Shown in pieces: positions 1 to 5,877 of a stretch of DNA of 7,358 nucleotides (within the stretch, counting starts at the first letter, position 1; each line of letters starts with the position of its first letter). Source of the DNA: Fidelibacterota bacterium (GTDB lineage Bacteria > Fidelibacterota > UBA2242 > JAFGTP01); contig JAIPJV010000101.1 in the NCBI GenBank assembly GCA_021734005.1, positions 1 to 7,358 of the forward strand, written 5' to 3'. Both the position numbers and the translations under genes were made by a program. Below the pieces are notes generated by a model. It was not told where the DNA came from. It saw only the letters and a program-made list of their open reading frames with translations, and did not search any database.

Positions 1-907
1 CAGTATAAACAATACGGTCAACATTACCGTTTAATGTAGTAGCCATGGCGCCGATTTCCTTGGCAACCTGATAAAGCAAAGCTTTGTATATTAATTGTGC
101 TTTTTCATCGCCCTTGTCAATCCGTTTCATTACTTCCCGCATATCACCAGTTCCCAGATAGCCTTTTACACCGCTATTTTTGGTTAATTTTCTAAACAGC
201 TCTTTAATATTGCTAAATTTATCAGACCGGGCCATACGAATGACACCTTCCAGAGGAAGGGCACCGGCGCGCTCCGGTGAAAAGGGACCCATTCCCAACA
301 AAGCATCATTAACGTCAATTATGCGACCTCTGCGAATTGGCGCAATGGAAATTCCCCCTCCCATATGAGCGACTATAAAGTTACACTCTTCAATCTCCCT
401 GTCCAATTCCTCAGCAGCTTTCCGAACACAGGCATTAATGTTGAGAGCATGAAGACGGCTGCGGCGTTCTATTTCAGGAACTCCGGAAATGCGGGCTTCC
501 GGTATCATCTCATCTACAGTTACCGGATCAACTATATAGCCGGGAACATTGTGCTCACGGGCGATCCCATCAGCAATCGAGGCGCCCAGATTACTGGCGT
601 GGGTGGCGTATTTACAATTAATTGTAACATCCTTGATCTCGTCATTGATATCATAAACGCCACTTTCAATTGGGCCGATCAAGCCACCCCGGCCTACAAC
701 AGCAACCAGCTGATTACCATTTAGCCAGGATTTGATCGTATCTTTGACAACTTTCAACCGGAGGGGCAGCTGTTCTTTTATAGAATGCATATCAGCCAGA
801 CCATCATTAGAATGGTCAATAGAGCGGTCTTTGACTTTTTCACTCCTGCTGAAAAGCCCCAATTTGGTCGAAGTCGAACCCGGATTGATTGTTAGCACAA
901 CTTCCAT
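1..907 (-). CDS. buk: Butyrate kinase, C-terminus cut by the window edge
   Basis: Predicted cytosolic acetokinase-family enzyme that interconverts butyryl phosphate + ADP and butyrate + ATP (or branched short-chain acids), the last step of substrate-level ATP formation in butyrate fermentation. I translated the minus strand from the ATG at 907: 302 codons are open to base 2, against about 355 for the family, so roughly 50 C-terminal residues lie outside. Visible signatures are the N-terminal phosphate-binding motif NPGSTSTK (residues 8-15), VGRGG (71-75), HMGGGIS (181-187) and GPFSPERAG (207-215). The visible end, DRIVYT, should continue into the family's conserved glycine-rich YTGG segment. 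An AAAGGAG Shine-Dalgarno (913-919) lies 5 nt before the ATG and fixes the start. The usual partner, phosphate butyryltransferase, is not upstream, because the divergent lpxH lies there; it could be downstream, outside the window. Acetate or propionate kinase is less likely given the GPFSPERAG segment. Confidence 0.94.
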   Translation of the reverse strand, partial: MEVVLTINPGSTSTKLGLFSRSEKVKDRSIDHSNDGLADMHSIKEQLPLRLKVVKDTIKSWLNGNQLVAVVGRGGLIGPIESGVYDINDEIKDVTINCKYATHASNLGASIADGIAREHNVPGYIVDPVTVDEMIPEARISGVPEIERRSRLHALNINACVRKAAEELDREIEECNFIVAHMGGGISIAPIRRGRIIDVNDALLGMGPFSPERAGALPLEGVIRMARSDKFSNIKELFRKLTKNSGVKGYLGTGDMREVMKRIDKGDEKAQLIYKALLYQVAKEIGAMATTLNGNVDRIVYT

Positions 908-1152
908 ATAGTCTCCTTTGCAAGATTATAATTTTAATTGCAATTATTGATAGGAACAAAAATAGTGCCAGAGATTGATTAATCAGGATAGTATTTTGGA
1001 TAATGGCCTTTCAAGAGGAGGGTTTAAATTAATTTCCCATTTATAATAATTGAATTTACCGCCTGCCACAATCATATTCTCAAAAATCGGAAGAAAATTT
1101 TTTATTTTGTTTCTTTTCGTTTTGAAATCTTTGTTTTAGATTTGTTCTTGCT
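908..1152. promoter_or_regulatory. Divergent intergenic region between buk and lpxH
   Basis: This 245-bp AT-rich gap separates two divergently transcribed genes and must carry both promoters, though I cannot place either convincingly. It holds two perfect short palindromes: TAATTGCAATTA at 935-946, about 28 nt upstream of the buk start, and TGATTAATCA at 976-985. Either could be an operator, but such palindromes are frequent in AT-rich DNA. The right half (about 1091-1150) is strongly T-rich on the plus strand. I see no coding sequence here. Confidence 0.5.
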
Positions 1153-1893
1153 ATGGACAAAGAAATCTATTTCATTTCCGACAATCATTTCATGCCTTTT
1201 CTCAACGAAGAGGAACGGGGGCGAAGGCAGCTTTTTTTCGAACTGCTCAAGCAGATAAAAAATGGAGCTGACCGACTCTATATTGTCGGTGATTTTTTTG
1301 ATTTCTGGTTCGAATATAAATATGTAATTCCCCGCCATTATTTTGATATTTTGTGCGAATTAAAAGCCGTAGTAAAATCCGGTTGTCAGGTGCATTTTAT
1401 GGGCGGCAATCATGATTACTGGCTATATGATTTTTTCACAGAGAATGGGATGGAAGTTTATTACGATGATGTGAATATGGAAATCGATGATAAGAAATTT
1501 TTCATAACTCACGGCGATGGAAAATTAAACCTGGACCCCTTTTATCCTGCTTTTCGCAAAGTTATTCGCAACCCGCTAATCATCAAACTCTTTCGTCTTC
1601 TCCATCCTGATCTAGCCTACCGAATTGCCCGCTTGGTTTCCCGCACCAGCCGAAACAAATCGCCGGACTCCAGTGATACGCTGGAAAATCTTTATATGCG
1701 AAAAATTGAAGACTTCAGCCATAAAAAATTTCAGCAAGGCTATAATTTTGTAGTCACCGGGCACTATCATTTTCCCATGAAGTATGAAAAAGAAGGCGGC
1801 ATATTTATTAATTTAGGTGACTGGCTGGAGCATTTTACTTTTGGCCGTTATCACAAAGGTCAATTCTACCTGGAAAAATTTCAGCAGGATTAG
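1153..1893 (+). CDS. lpxH: UDP-2,3-diacylglucosamine diphosphatase (LpxH-type)
   Basis: Predicted peripheral-membrane enzyme of lipid A synthesis. It hydrolyses UDP-2,3-diacylglucosamine to lipid X and UMP at the cytoplasmic face of the inner membrane, using a dinuclear metal centre. At 246 aa it has the usual family length. The calcineurin-like metal motifs occur in order: SDNH (D10, H12), GDFFDFW (D47, D50), GGNHD (N86, H87, D88), HGD (H120), GHYHFP (H204, H206), and a terminal NLGDW (220-224). The GDFFDFWFEY and NLGDW segments are typical of LpxH rather than of generic phosphoesterases. The second motif position is N11 where many family members have L or A, which should be neutral. ATG 1153 is the first possible start after an in-frame TGA at 1123, but I see no good Shine-Dalgarno in the T-rich leader. 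Other lipid A genes are not in view, so it is probably monocistronic. A generic metallophosphoesterase is the main alternative. Confidence 0.87.
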   Translation: MDKEIYFISDNHFMPFLNEEERGRRQLFFELLKQIKNGADRLYIVGDFFDFWFEYKYVIPRHYFDILCELKAVVKSGCQVHFMGGNHDYWLYDFFTENGMEVYYDDVNMEIDDKKFFITHGDGKLNLDPFYPAFRKVIRNPLIIKLFRLLHPDLAYRIARLVSRTSRNKSPDSSDTLENLYMRKIEDFSHKKFQQGYNFVVTGHYHFPMKYEKEGGIFINLGDWLEHFTFGRYHKGQFYLEKFQQD

Positions 1894-2031
1894 GATTCTA
1901 GCCGCGAACTTATTATTAGCAGATGTACTTAGCATTTGTTATCCGGGCACATATCCAGGAAAAATCCTCGCACGTTTACAATTACCCCAAAAAAACAAAC
2001 CTTTCAAATATAAAATCAGACCTGATTTTAA

Positions 2032-2060
2032 TTGCTATAGCGCTTAATATATGGTATCTT
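2032..2060 (+). promoter_or_regulatory. Possible sigma-70-like promoter for the antiporter operon
   Basis: TTGCTA (2032-2037) and TATCTT (2055-2060) each match four of six bases of the -35 and -10 consensus, separated by 17 nt. This lies about 75 nt upstream of the antiporter start and just after the 2011-2030 inverted repeat, whose position would suit a regulator. The organism's sigma preference is unknown and AT-rich DNA produces such matches by chance, so this is only a candidate. Confidence 0.25.
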
Positions 2061-2125
2061 ATGCAGCTATTTATGCTGAAGATTGCTTGAGTTGTGAAAT
2101 TTCGCTCAAATTGATAAGCTTATTC

Positions 2126-2130
2126 AAAGG
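2126..2130 (+). promoter_or_regulatory. Ribosome binding site deciding the antiporter start
   Basis: AAAGG ends 5 nt before the ATG at 2136. A GTG at 2130 is also in frame, two codons earlier, but it would overlap this site and has no purine-rich element of its own upstream. I therefore prefer ATG 2136. Confidence 0.55.
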
Positions 2131-2135
2131 TGAGT

Positions 2136-3068
2136 ATGTATATATTTTATTTGCTGGCCGGAGTTTTCTTCCTCTATCTGGGAGCCAATCTACTGGTGGA
2201 AGGCAGTTCTGCTATTGCCCTCAAATTTGGCGTCCAAAAAATGATCATCGGCCTGACTGTCGTGGCTCTAGGTACTTCCATGCCTGAGTTTGTGGTCAGC
2301 CTGTTCGGTGTTCTGGAAGGCTCTGACAGTGTTAGCGTAGGCAATATTGTTGGTAGCAACATTGCCAACCTACTGCTAGTATTGGGAGCCTCGGCTCTTT
2401 TTCAGCCCATCACATCCAACCCCAGATCGCTCAAATTTGATCTGCCTGTTCTCATGACTGTGATTGTATTTTTTATGATCTTTTGTGCCAATGGAATTTT
2501 AAGCCGCTGGGAAGGCATCGTTTTGCTGATCATGTTTCTCATTTATATGGGCTATTTGATAAAAAATAGAAAAGTAGAAGGCTATGAACCAGATATGGAA
2601 AACATTGACCGTGAACATCTTGCCAAGAATATTATTCTTTCTGTTTTGGGGATAATTGGTCTGGTAGCCGGGGGAAATTTAACTGTGAGAGGCGGAGTTA
2701 TGCTGGCTAATATTCTCGGCGTTTCTGAACTGACCATCGGTCTGACAATAATTGCGCTGGGAACCTCTCTCCCGGAACTATTTACCAGTTTGGTGGCTTC
2801 CATTAAACAGGAACACGATATTTCAGTTGGCAATGTAATTGGCAGCAATCTTTTTAATACTGCTTTTGTTCTGGGAATTATTCCGATTATTTCATCATTA
2901 CAGGTTGAGCGCAGAGTGGTAAGTTTCAATAACTGGTTTATGCTGGCCGCCCATGTTGTTTTATTCGGCGCTCTTTTCAGTCAAAAAAAGATTGGGCGCA
3001 AGACTGGAATTTTACTCCTGCTTTTGTATGCTTTCTTTATAATTAACTTACGATTTAAGATTTTGTAA
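2136..3068 (+). CDS. Calcium/sodium antiporter, CaCA family (YrbG-like)
   Basis: Predicted inner-membrane cation antiporter exchanging Na+ (or H+) for Ca2+ or a similar divalent cation. The family's internal duplication is clear. The first alpha repeat has GLTVVALGTSMPE (residues 39-51) followed by GNIVGSNIAN (69-78); the second has GLTIIALGTSLPE (202-214) followed by GNVIGSNLFN (232-241). The two acidic ion-binding glutamates, E51 and E214, are both present, equivalent to the pair known from the archaeal NCX structure. About ten hydrophobic segments are expected, with a hydrophilic loop near residues 145-165 between the halves. Its 310 aa match the YrbG-type size. It heads a tight run of four genes; the next begins 12 nt after its stop. 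Substrate specificity (Ca2+ versus other cations) cannot be read from the sequence. A GTG at 2130 is an alternative start that would add two residues. Confidence 0.92.
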   Translation: MYIFYLLAGVFFLYLGANLLVEGSSAIALKFGVQKMIIGLTVVALGTSMPEFVVSLFGVLEGSDSVSVGNIVGSNIANLLLVLGASALFQPITSNPRSLKFDLPVLMTVIVFFMIFCANGILSRWEGIVLLIMFLIYMGYLIKNRKVEGYEPDMENIDREHLAKNIILSVLGIIGLVAGGNLTVRGGVMLANILGVSELTIGLTIIALGTSLPELFTSLVASIKQEHDISVGNVIGSNLFNTAFVLGIIPIISSLQVERRVVSFNNWFMLAAHVVLFGALFSQKKIGRKTGILLLLLYAFFIINLRFKIL

Positions 3069-3080
3069 GGAATTCTTGAT

Positions 3081-3878
3081 ATGAAAATAGGAATTTATCA
3101 GTTTAATCCCGAATGGGGCCAAATTGAAAAAAATATCAATAACATTGAATCAAACCTGGAAAAACACCGGGATGTTGATCTGTGGGTGTTGCCGGAATTG
3201 TGTACTACCGGCTATCAATTTAAATCGCGCCAGGAATTAAAAGAACGTGCCGAGGAATTCCCTGGCAGTCACACCTCTGACAAAATGCAAAAATTAAGCA
3301 GCCGGCTTAATACTGCCATTATTCTAGGGGTTGCTGAAAAAAGTGGTTCCAATTTATATAATAGTGCTGCTGTCTATGGAAATGGCAATTTTAAAGGCAA
3401 TTATCGTAAAATCCATCTATTCGATCAGGAAAAAAAGTGCTTTGATTCCGGTCAACAATCGCCTGGAATTTTTGATCTCCTGGGAGTTCAGGTCGGAGTA
3501 ATGATCTGCTTTGACTGGATATTCCCGGAGACGGCCCGCAGTCTGGCTTTGCAGGGTGCTCAATTGATCGCCCATCCAGCCAATCTGGTTTTGCCCTATT
3601 GTCAGGATGCTATGGTAACCAGAAGTATTGAGAACAAAGTCTTTACTGCTACAGCCAACCGGTTCGGGACTGAAAATAGAACCGGGCAAAAATTAACATT
3701 CACAGGAAAGAGTCAGGTCACAGATATTGATGGCAGTCGTTTGGGACAATTATCCCAAAATAAAGAACAAATCCTCAAAGTTGACATCGATCCAGCCCGG
3801 GCCAGCCAAAAATCAATTAATGATAATAATGATCTTTTCCAGGACAGGCGCACCAACCTATATACTCTTGATAAATAG
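3081..3878 (+). CDS. Carbon-nitrogen hydrolase, nitrilase superfamily amidase
   Basis: Predicted cytosolic hydrolase of a non-peptide C-N bond (amide, carbamoyl or omega-amide), with a Glu-Lys-Cys catalytic triad. All three residues are in the expected contexts: E39 in LPELCTTGY, K110 in YRKIHLF and C143 in ICFDWIFPE. E150 in the last motif is the usual second conserved glutamate. The ending, with NDLFQDRR (249-257) and LY, is typical of amidase/N-carbamoylputrescine-hydrolase-like members. Its 265 aa match the single-domain size, with no fused synthetase or acyltransferase part. AAGG at 3067-3070 overlaps the antiporter's stop codon and gives a spacing of about 10 nt to ATG 3081, so the genes are probably co-transcribed. 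The substrate is not determinable: omega-amidase, carbamoyl hydrolase and aliphatic amidase are all possible. Confidence 0.88.
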   Translation: MKIGIYQFNPEWGQIEKNINNIESNLEKHRDVDLWVLPELCTTGYQFKSRQELKERAEEFPGSHTSDKMQKLSSRLNTAIILGVAEKSGSNLYNSAAVYGNGNFKGNYRKIHLFDQEKKCFDSGQQSPGIFDLLGVQVGVMICFDWIFPETARSLALQGAQLIAHPANLVLPYCQDAMVTRSIENKVFTATANRFGTENRTGQKLTFTGKSQVTDIDGSRLGQLSQNKEQILKVDIDPARASQKSINDNNDLFQDRRTNLYTLDK

Positions 3879-3888
3879 TGGGTTTTAA

Positions 3889-4152
3889 ATGCAAGAAATT
3901 TTCAATGATGAAGACAAAAAAATGAAATGGCTGCGGAATTATTCTGATGATGTGGTCAGTAAAATTCAGAGCACTAATTTTGATGAGCAGGAAGCCCTCA
4001 TCTATCTTGAAAAAGTGAAGCAAAAAATTTTGCAGAAATTCCCTGAAAAGGAGCAGCAATATGAATTGATCTACGGCCGCAGATTCAAAAGATTGCTGAG
4101 CAAAAAGGGCGTCTTCATTGAAATGTTTTCCCAAAAAATAACACGCAACTAA
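3889..4152 (+). CDS. Small charged protein of unknown function
   Basis: I do not recognise this 87-aa protein. It is very rich in Lys, Glu, Asp and Gln, has no signal peptide or membrane segment, and looks mainly alpha-helical: an acidic N-terminus (1-10), a central helix-like stretch (about 32-60) and a basic RRFKRLLSKK patch (64-73). It is probably a real gene, because it sits 10 nt after the amidase stop and 21 nt before the next start on the same strand, filling the gap exactly, with codon use like its neighbours. The Shine-Dalgarno is weak (GTGGG, 3879-3883), which suggests translation coupled to the gene upstream. A cytosolic adaptor or nucleic-acid-binding role is possible from charge alone, but that is speculation. 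Confidence 0.65.
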   Translation: MQEIFNDEDKKMKWLRNYSDDVVSKIQSTNFDEQEALIYLEKVKQKILQKFPEKEQQYELIYGRRFKRLLSKKGVFIEMFSQKITRN

Positions 4153-4173
4153 CTGATAACAGGAAATTATACT

Positions 4174-4647
4174 ATGGCCAGTAAATTTGAAGAATTCGGC
4201 GGATGGCTGAAGTTTTTTTATTTTTTATGCCTTTTAAATATTGTGACCAGTTTAACTATGGTGTTTATGCTGGGTGGTGAACTTTTTGGTGAGACCAGCC
4301 GGCCGATTATAGAGATTCTTTTGGAAGGGCTGGAAGTTGGCGTGACCTTATATCTGCTCTATTTGATAATTCAAGTTGTTCAGATTCGCCAGCCTGAAAT
4401 TCCCGAATACATCAAAGACAAACTCTTTTTAATGTTTGTTGTTGGAATTGTCTATTTTGTTGTTCACAGCCTGTTCACTATTCCTGGAAAGGGCTGGCAG
4501 ATGAAAAATACTATGGCTCTGGCCGGTTCAGTCCAAACTATGCTATGGGCAACAATCTGGCGAACCTATTTTGAAAGATCGGAGCGGGTTGATGTTTATT
4601 ATCATCCTCAGCAGGATGAGCAGTTTCCAGATAGGATTAATTCATAG
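4174..4647 (+). CDS. Four-helix inner-membrane protein, DUF2569-like
   Basis: Predicted integral membrane protein of 157 aa with four hydrophobic segments at about residues 12-32, 48-70, 84-104 and 115-133, followed by a hydrophilic tail of about 24 residues. The opening GGWLKFF and the end of the last helix, IWRTYFERSERV (128-139), match the pattern I associate with DUF2569 proteins (GGWL near the start and an IW-x-x-YF-x-x-S-x-RV ending). The family has no established function. AGGAA (4161-4165) lies 8 nt before ATG 4174. It is the last gene of the four-gene run and faces a convergent gene. Its link to the antiporter is by position only. The family call rests on motif memory. Confidence 0.72.
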   Translation: MASKFEEFGGWLKFFYFLCLLNIVTSLTMVFMLGGELFGETSRPIIEILLEGLEVGVTLYLLYLIIQVVQIRQPEIPEYIKDKLFLMFVVGIVYFVVHSLFTIPGKGWQMKNTMALAGSVQTMLWATIWRTYFERSERVDVYYHPQQDEQFPDRINS

Positions 4648-4806
4648 TCTTAAATAATCCAAAAGCCGCCCTTCGCTTCCTTCGCAAGAGTTCTCTTCGA
4701 GACGCCCAATACAACCTTATATTTTTTCTACTATTTTGATTTTTTACAATGAGCGAATTACACAGCTCAACTTGATATTTTTTAACATTTTTTTTAAACG
4801 AATATC
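4648..4806. other. Convergent intergenic spacer with short repeats and weak terminator-like hairpins
   Basis: This spacer lies between two convergent genes, where terminators for both are expected. The left part (4665-4707) is an unusually C-rich patch for this region, with CTTCGC at 4671-4676 and 4680-4685 and CTTCG again at 4695-4699. It can fold into a stem pairing 4682-4690 with 4693-4700 with one bulged C, but the loop is only 2 nt and no T run follows. Further on, TGAGC (4750-4754) pairs with GCTCA (4765-4769) over a 10-nt loop; T runs start about 8 nt later (4778-4783 and 4789-4796). Neither is a textbook intrinsic terminator. Confidence 0.4.
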
Positions 4807-5556
4807 TCAATCTCTTATATCAATTTTTTGCCCATCTGGGAAAATTTTCTGCTCCAGTAATTCAGCGATTTTTTTTCCAACAATATCTGGATCCAGTAAT
4901 TGCTGGTTTCTATGAAAGGCTTTGAAGCGATCTACGTGGGGAAACTCAGATTTACTTTTGCTTCTAATCAGTTTCTGCATGGATGTAGCGACTACGCCGG
5001 GAGCAAAGGATACAATCTGAGCCGGATATTTGGCGTTGGACTGTTCAGCCTTTACAACCCGGGTGACCATATCGAGGCCGGCTTTGGAAGTGCAATAGGC
5101 TGCCCAGCCAGCATAAGGATGATCACCAGCACCGGAAGAAATGTTGATAATCCGTTTGTCAATATTCTGTTCCCCTGTCTGTTTCAAAAATTGGGAGATA
5201 AGAGCCATAGGCGCCACAAGATTTACACTCAGACTTTTTTCATATTCAGACGGCTCGACATCTTCCATCATTTTCACAGGCTCCAGAACACCAGCATTGT
5301 TGATCAGGTGAATACCATCGGCTTCGGCCAGAACAATTTTACCGAAAACCTGCTCCATAAAATTTTCAATCTCAGCAGTTTTACTAAGATCAAATTCTAT
5401 GTAATCTATTTTGCCACTCTGTTTATCTGCGTACTTTATTAGATCTGTATTTTTGTGGCGGGAAACCGCTAGCACATGAAAACCTTGCTGCAATAAATTT
5501 TTCGCTGCAGCCAAACCAATTCCGCTGGACGCTCCTGTTAAAATCACATAGCGCAT
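4807..5556 (-). CDS. Short-chain dehydrogenase/reductase, YueD (benzil reductase)-like
   Basis: Predicted cytosolic NAD(P)H-dependent oxidoreductase of the classical SDR family. It shows the cofactor motif TGASSGIG (7-14), NNAG (86-89), the structural N112 in the VNL segment, catalytic S141 in INISSGAG, Y154 and K158 in YCTSK, and the PG turn (186-187). SR at 32-33 after the second strand favours NADPH. Several stretches (HPYAGWAAYCTSKAGLDM, FAPGVVATSMQ, and IRSKSKSEF then RF) resemble the Bacillus YueD/sepiapterin-reductase-like group, whose known activity is (S)-selective benzil reduction. The true physiological carbonyl substrate is unknown. Full length at 249 aa. The start ATG at 5556 is preceded by GAGGA (5561-5565). 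A perfect 14-bp palindrome lies immediately upstream. The 94-bp gap to the DUF551-like gene suggests its own promoter. Confidence 0.88.
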   Translation of the reverse strand: MRYVILTGASSGIGLAAAKNLLQQGFHVLAVSRHKNTDLIKYADKQSGKIDYIEFDLSKTAEIENFMEQVFGKIVLAEADGIHLINNAGVLEPVKMMEDVEPSEYEKSLSVNLVAPMALISQFLKQTGEQNIDKRIINISSGAGDHPYAGWAAYCTSKAGLDMVTRVVKAEQSNAKYPAQIVSFAPGVVATSMQKLIRSKSKSEFPHVDRFKAFHRNQQLLDPDIVGKKIAELLEQKIFPDGQKIDIRD

Positions 5557-5566
5557 ATTTTCCTCA

Positions 5567-5580
5567 TCAAATTAATTTGA
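5567..5580. promoter_or_regulatory. Perfect 14-bp palindrome upstream of the SDR gene
   Basis: TCAAATTAATTTGA is a perfect palindrome directly 5' of the SDR gene's Shine-Dalgarno. Its position suits an operator for a dimeric repressor that blocks transcription start or elongation. No regulator gene is adjacent, so function is inferred from symmetry and position only. Confidence 0.35.
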
Positions 5581-5650
5581 AATAACAGCTTTAGATAATT
5601 GGGTGGGAATTGGGGTTACAAAATTTAACGTAAAGGTTCTTGTATAGAAA

Positions 5651-5872
5651 CTAAAAAGCAGGTTTCAATGTTTCATCAAGATTCAGATTGTTTCCTTTCT
5701 TCAATTCTGGTATTTGCAACCAATGGGTTACGTTTTCAACCTCCAGGCCATCAAAATAGAAACCATTTATGTCCTTTACAAATTTTGCTGTTGATGGTAT
5801 CTCATTTTTAATTAAAACGAAAACTAGTTCGTCTTTTTGAGGCAATTCGGCATTTACTTTTATCCAATTCAT
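5651..5872 (-). CDS. Small DUF551-like protein coupled to the nuclease gene
   Basis: A 73-aa protein with the layout I associate with DUF551: an N-terminal W-I-x-V (W3), an LP step (10-11), a VFVLIKN strand (17-23), and the closing V-THW-x-x-x-PEL segment (48-56). DUF551 members are common in phages and mobile regions and have no established function; the predicted fold is a small beta-rich domain. The last 17 residues are hydrophilic and not part of the motif. It starts 5 nt after the stop of the upstream nuclease-like gene. Its Shine-Dalgarno AGGAT (5880-5884) overlaps that gene's stop codon, so translation is almost certainly coupled. This makes it a probable partner, inhibitor or accessory of the nuclease, but the role is inferred only from gene order. 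Confidence 0.72.
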   Translation of the reverse strand: MNWIKVNAELPQKDELVFVLIKNEIPSTAKFVKDINGFYFDGLEVENVTHWLQIPELKKGNNLNLDETLKPAF

Positions 5873-5877
5873 AATTT

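Larger units (their letters stand above)
1894..2135. promoter_or_regulatory. Non-coding leader upstream of the antiporter operon
   Basis: This 242-bp gap between lpxH and the antiporter gene shows no convincing coding sequence in the frames I inspected. It contains a perfect 9-bp inverted repeat at 2011-2030 (TAAAATCAG, 2-nt centre, CTGATTTTA), an 8-bp palindrome GCTATAGC at 2034-2041, and a possible sigma-70-like promoter just after. The downstream part (about 2061-2130) would be a 5' leader of roughly 70 nt; I found no recognisable riboswitch in it. The inverted repeat is followed by only a short T tract, so it looks more like an operator than a strong terminator. Confidence 0.45.

Noticed and set aside
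365..724. Open plus-strand frame of 119 codons at the left end (and a shorter one at 180-368)
   Set aside because: They lie antisense to butyrate kinase, whose minus-strand translation carries all family motifs; the plus-strand products show no recognisable domain.
925..930. Perfect TATAAT (minus strand) upstream of buk
   Set aside because: A start site from it would fall at about 918, inside the Shine-Dalgarno, and there is no -35 element at 16-18 nt, so it is probably a chance AT-rich match.
1016..1021. Perfect AGGAGG ribosome-site sequence on the plus strand
   Set aside because: No ATG or GTG lies at a workable distance; the nearest TTG (1050) opens only about 30 codons without any recognisable pattern.
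1817..2287. Plus-strand open frames at 1817-2047 and 2051-2287
   Set aside because: They overlap the ends of lpxH and the antiporter in other frames and have no recognisable product or family composition.
2582..2929. Minus-strand open frame of 115 codons
   Set aside because: It is antisense to the antiporter gene; the true frame has both alpha repeats.
3817..4134. Minus-strand open frame of 105 codons
   Set aside because: It is antisense to the amidase end and the 87-aa gene; the operon layout favours the plus-strand genes.
4900..5442. Open plus-strand frame of 180 codons
   Set aside because: It is antisense to the SDR gene, which has a complete set of catalytic and cofactor motifs, and its product shows no recognisable domain.
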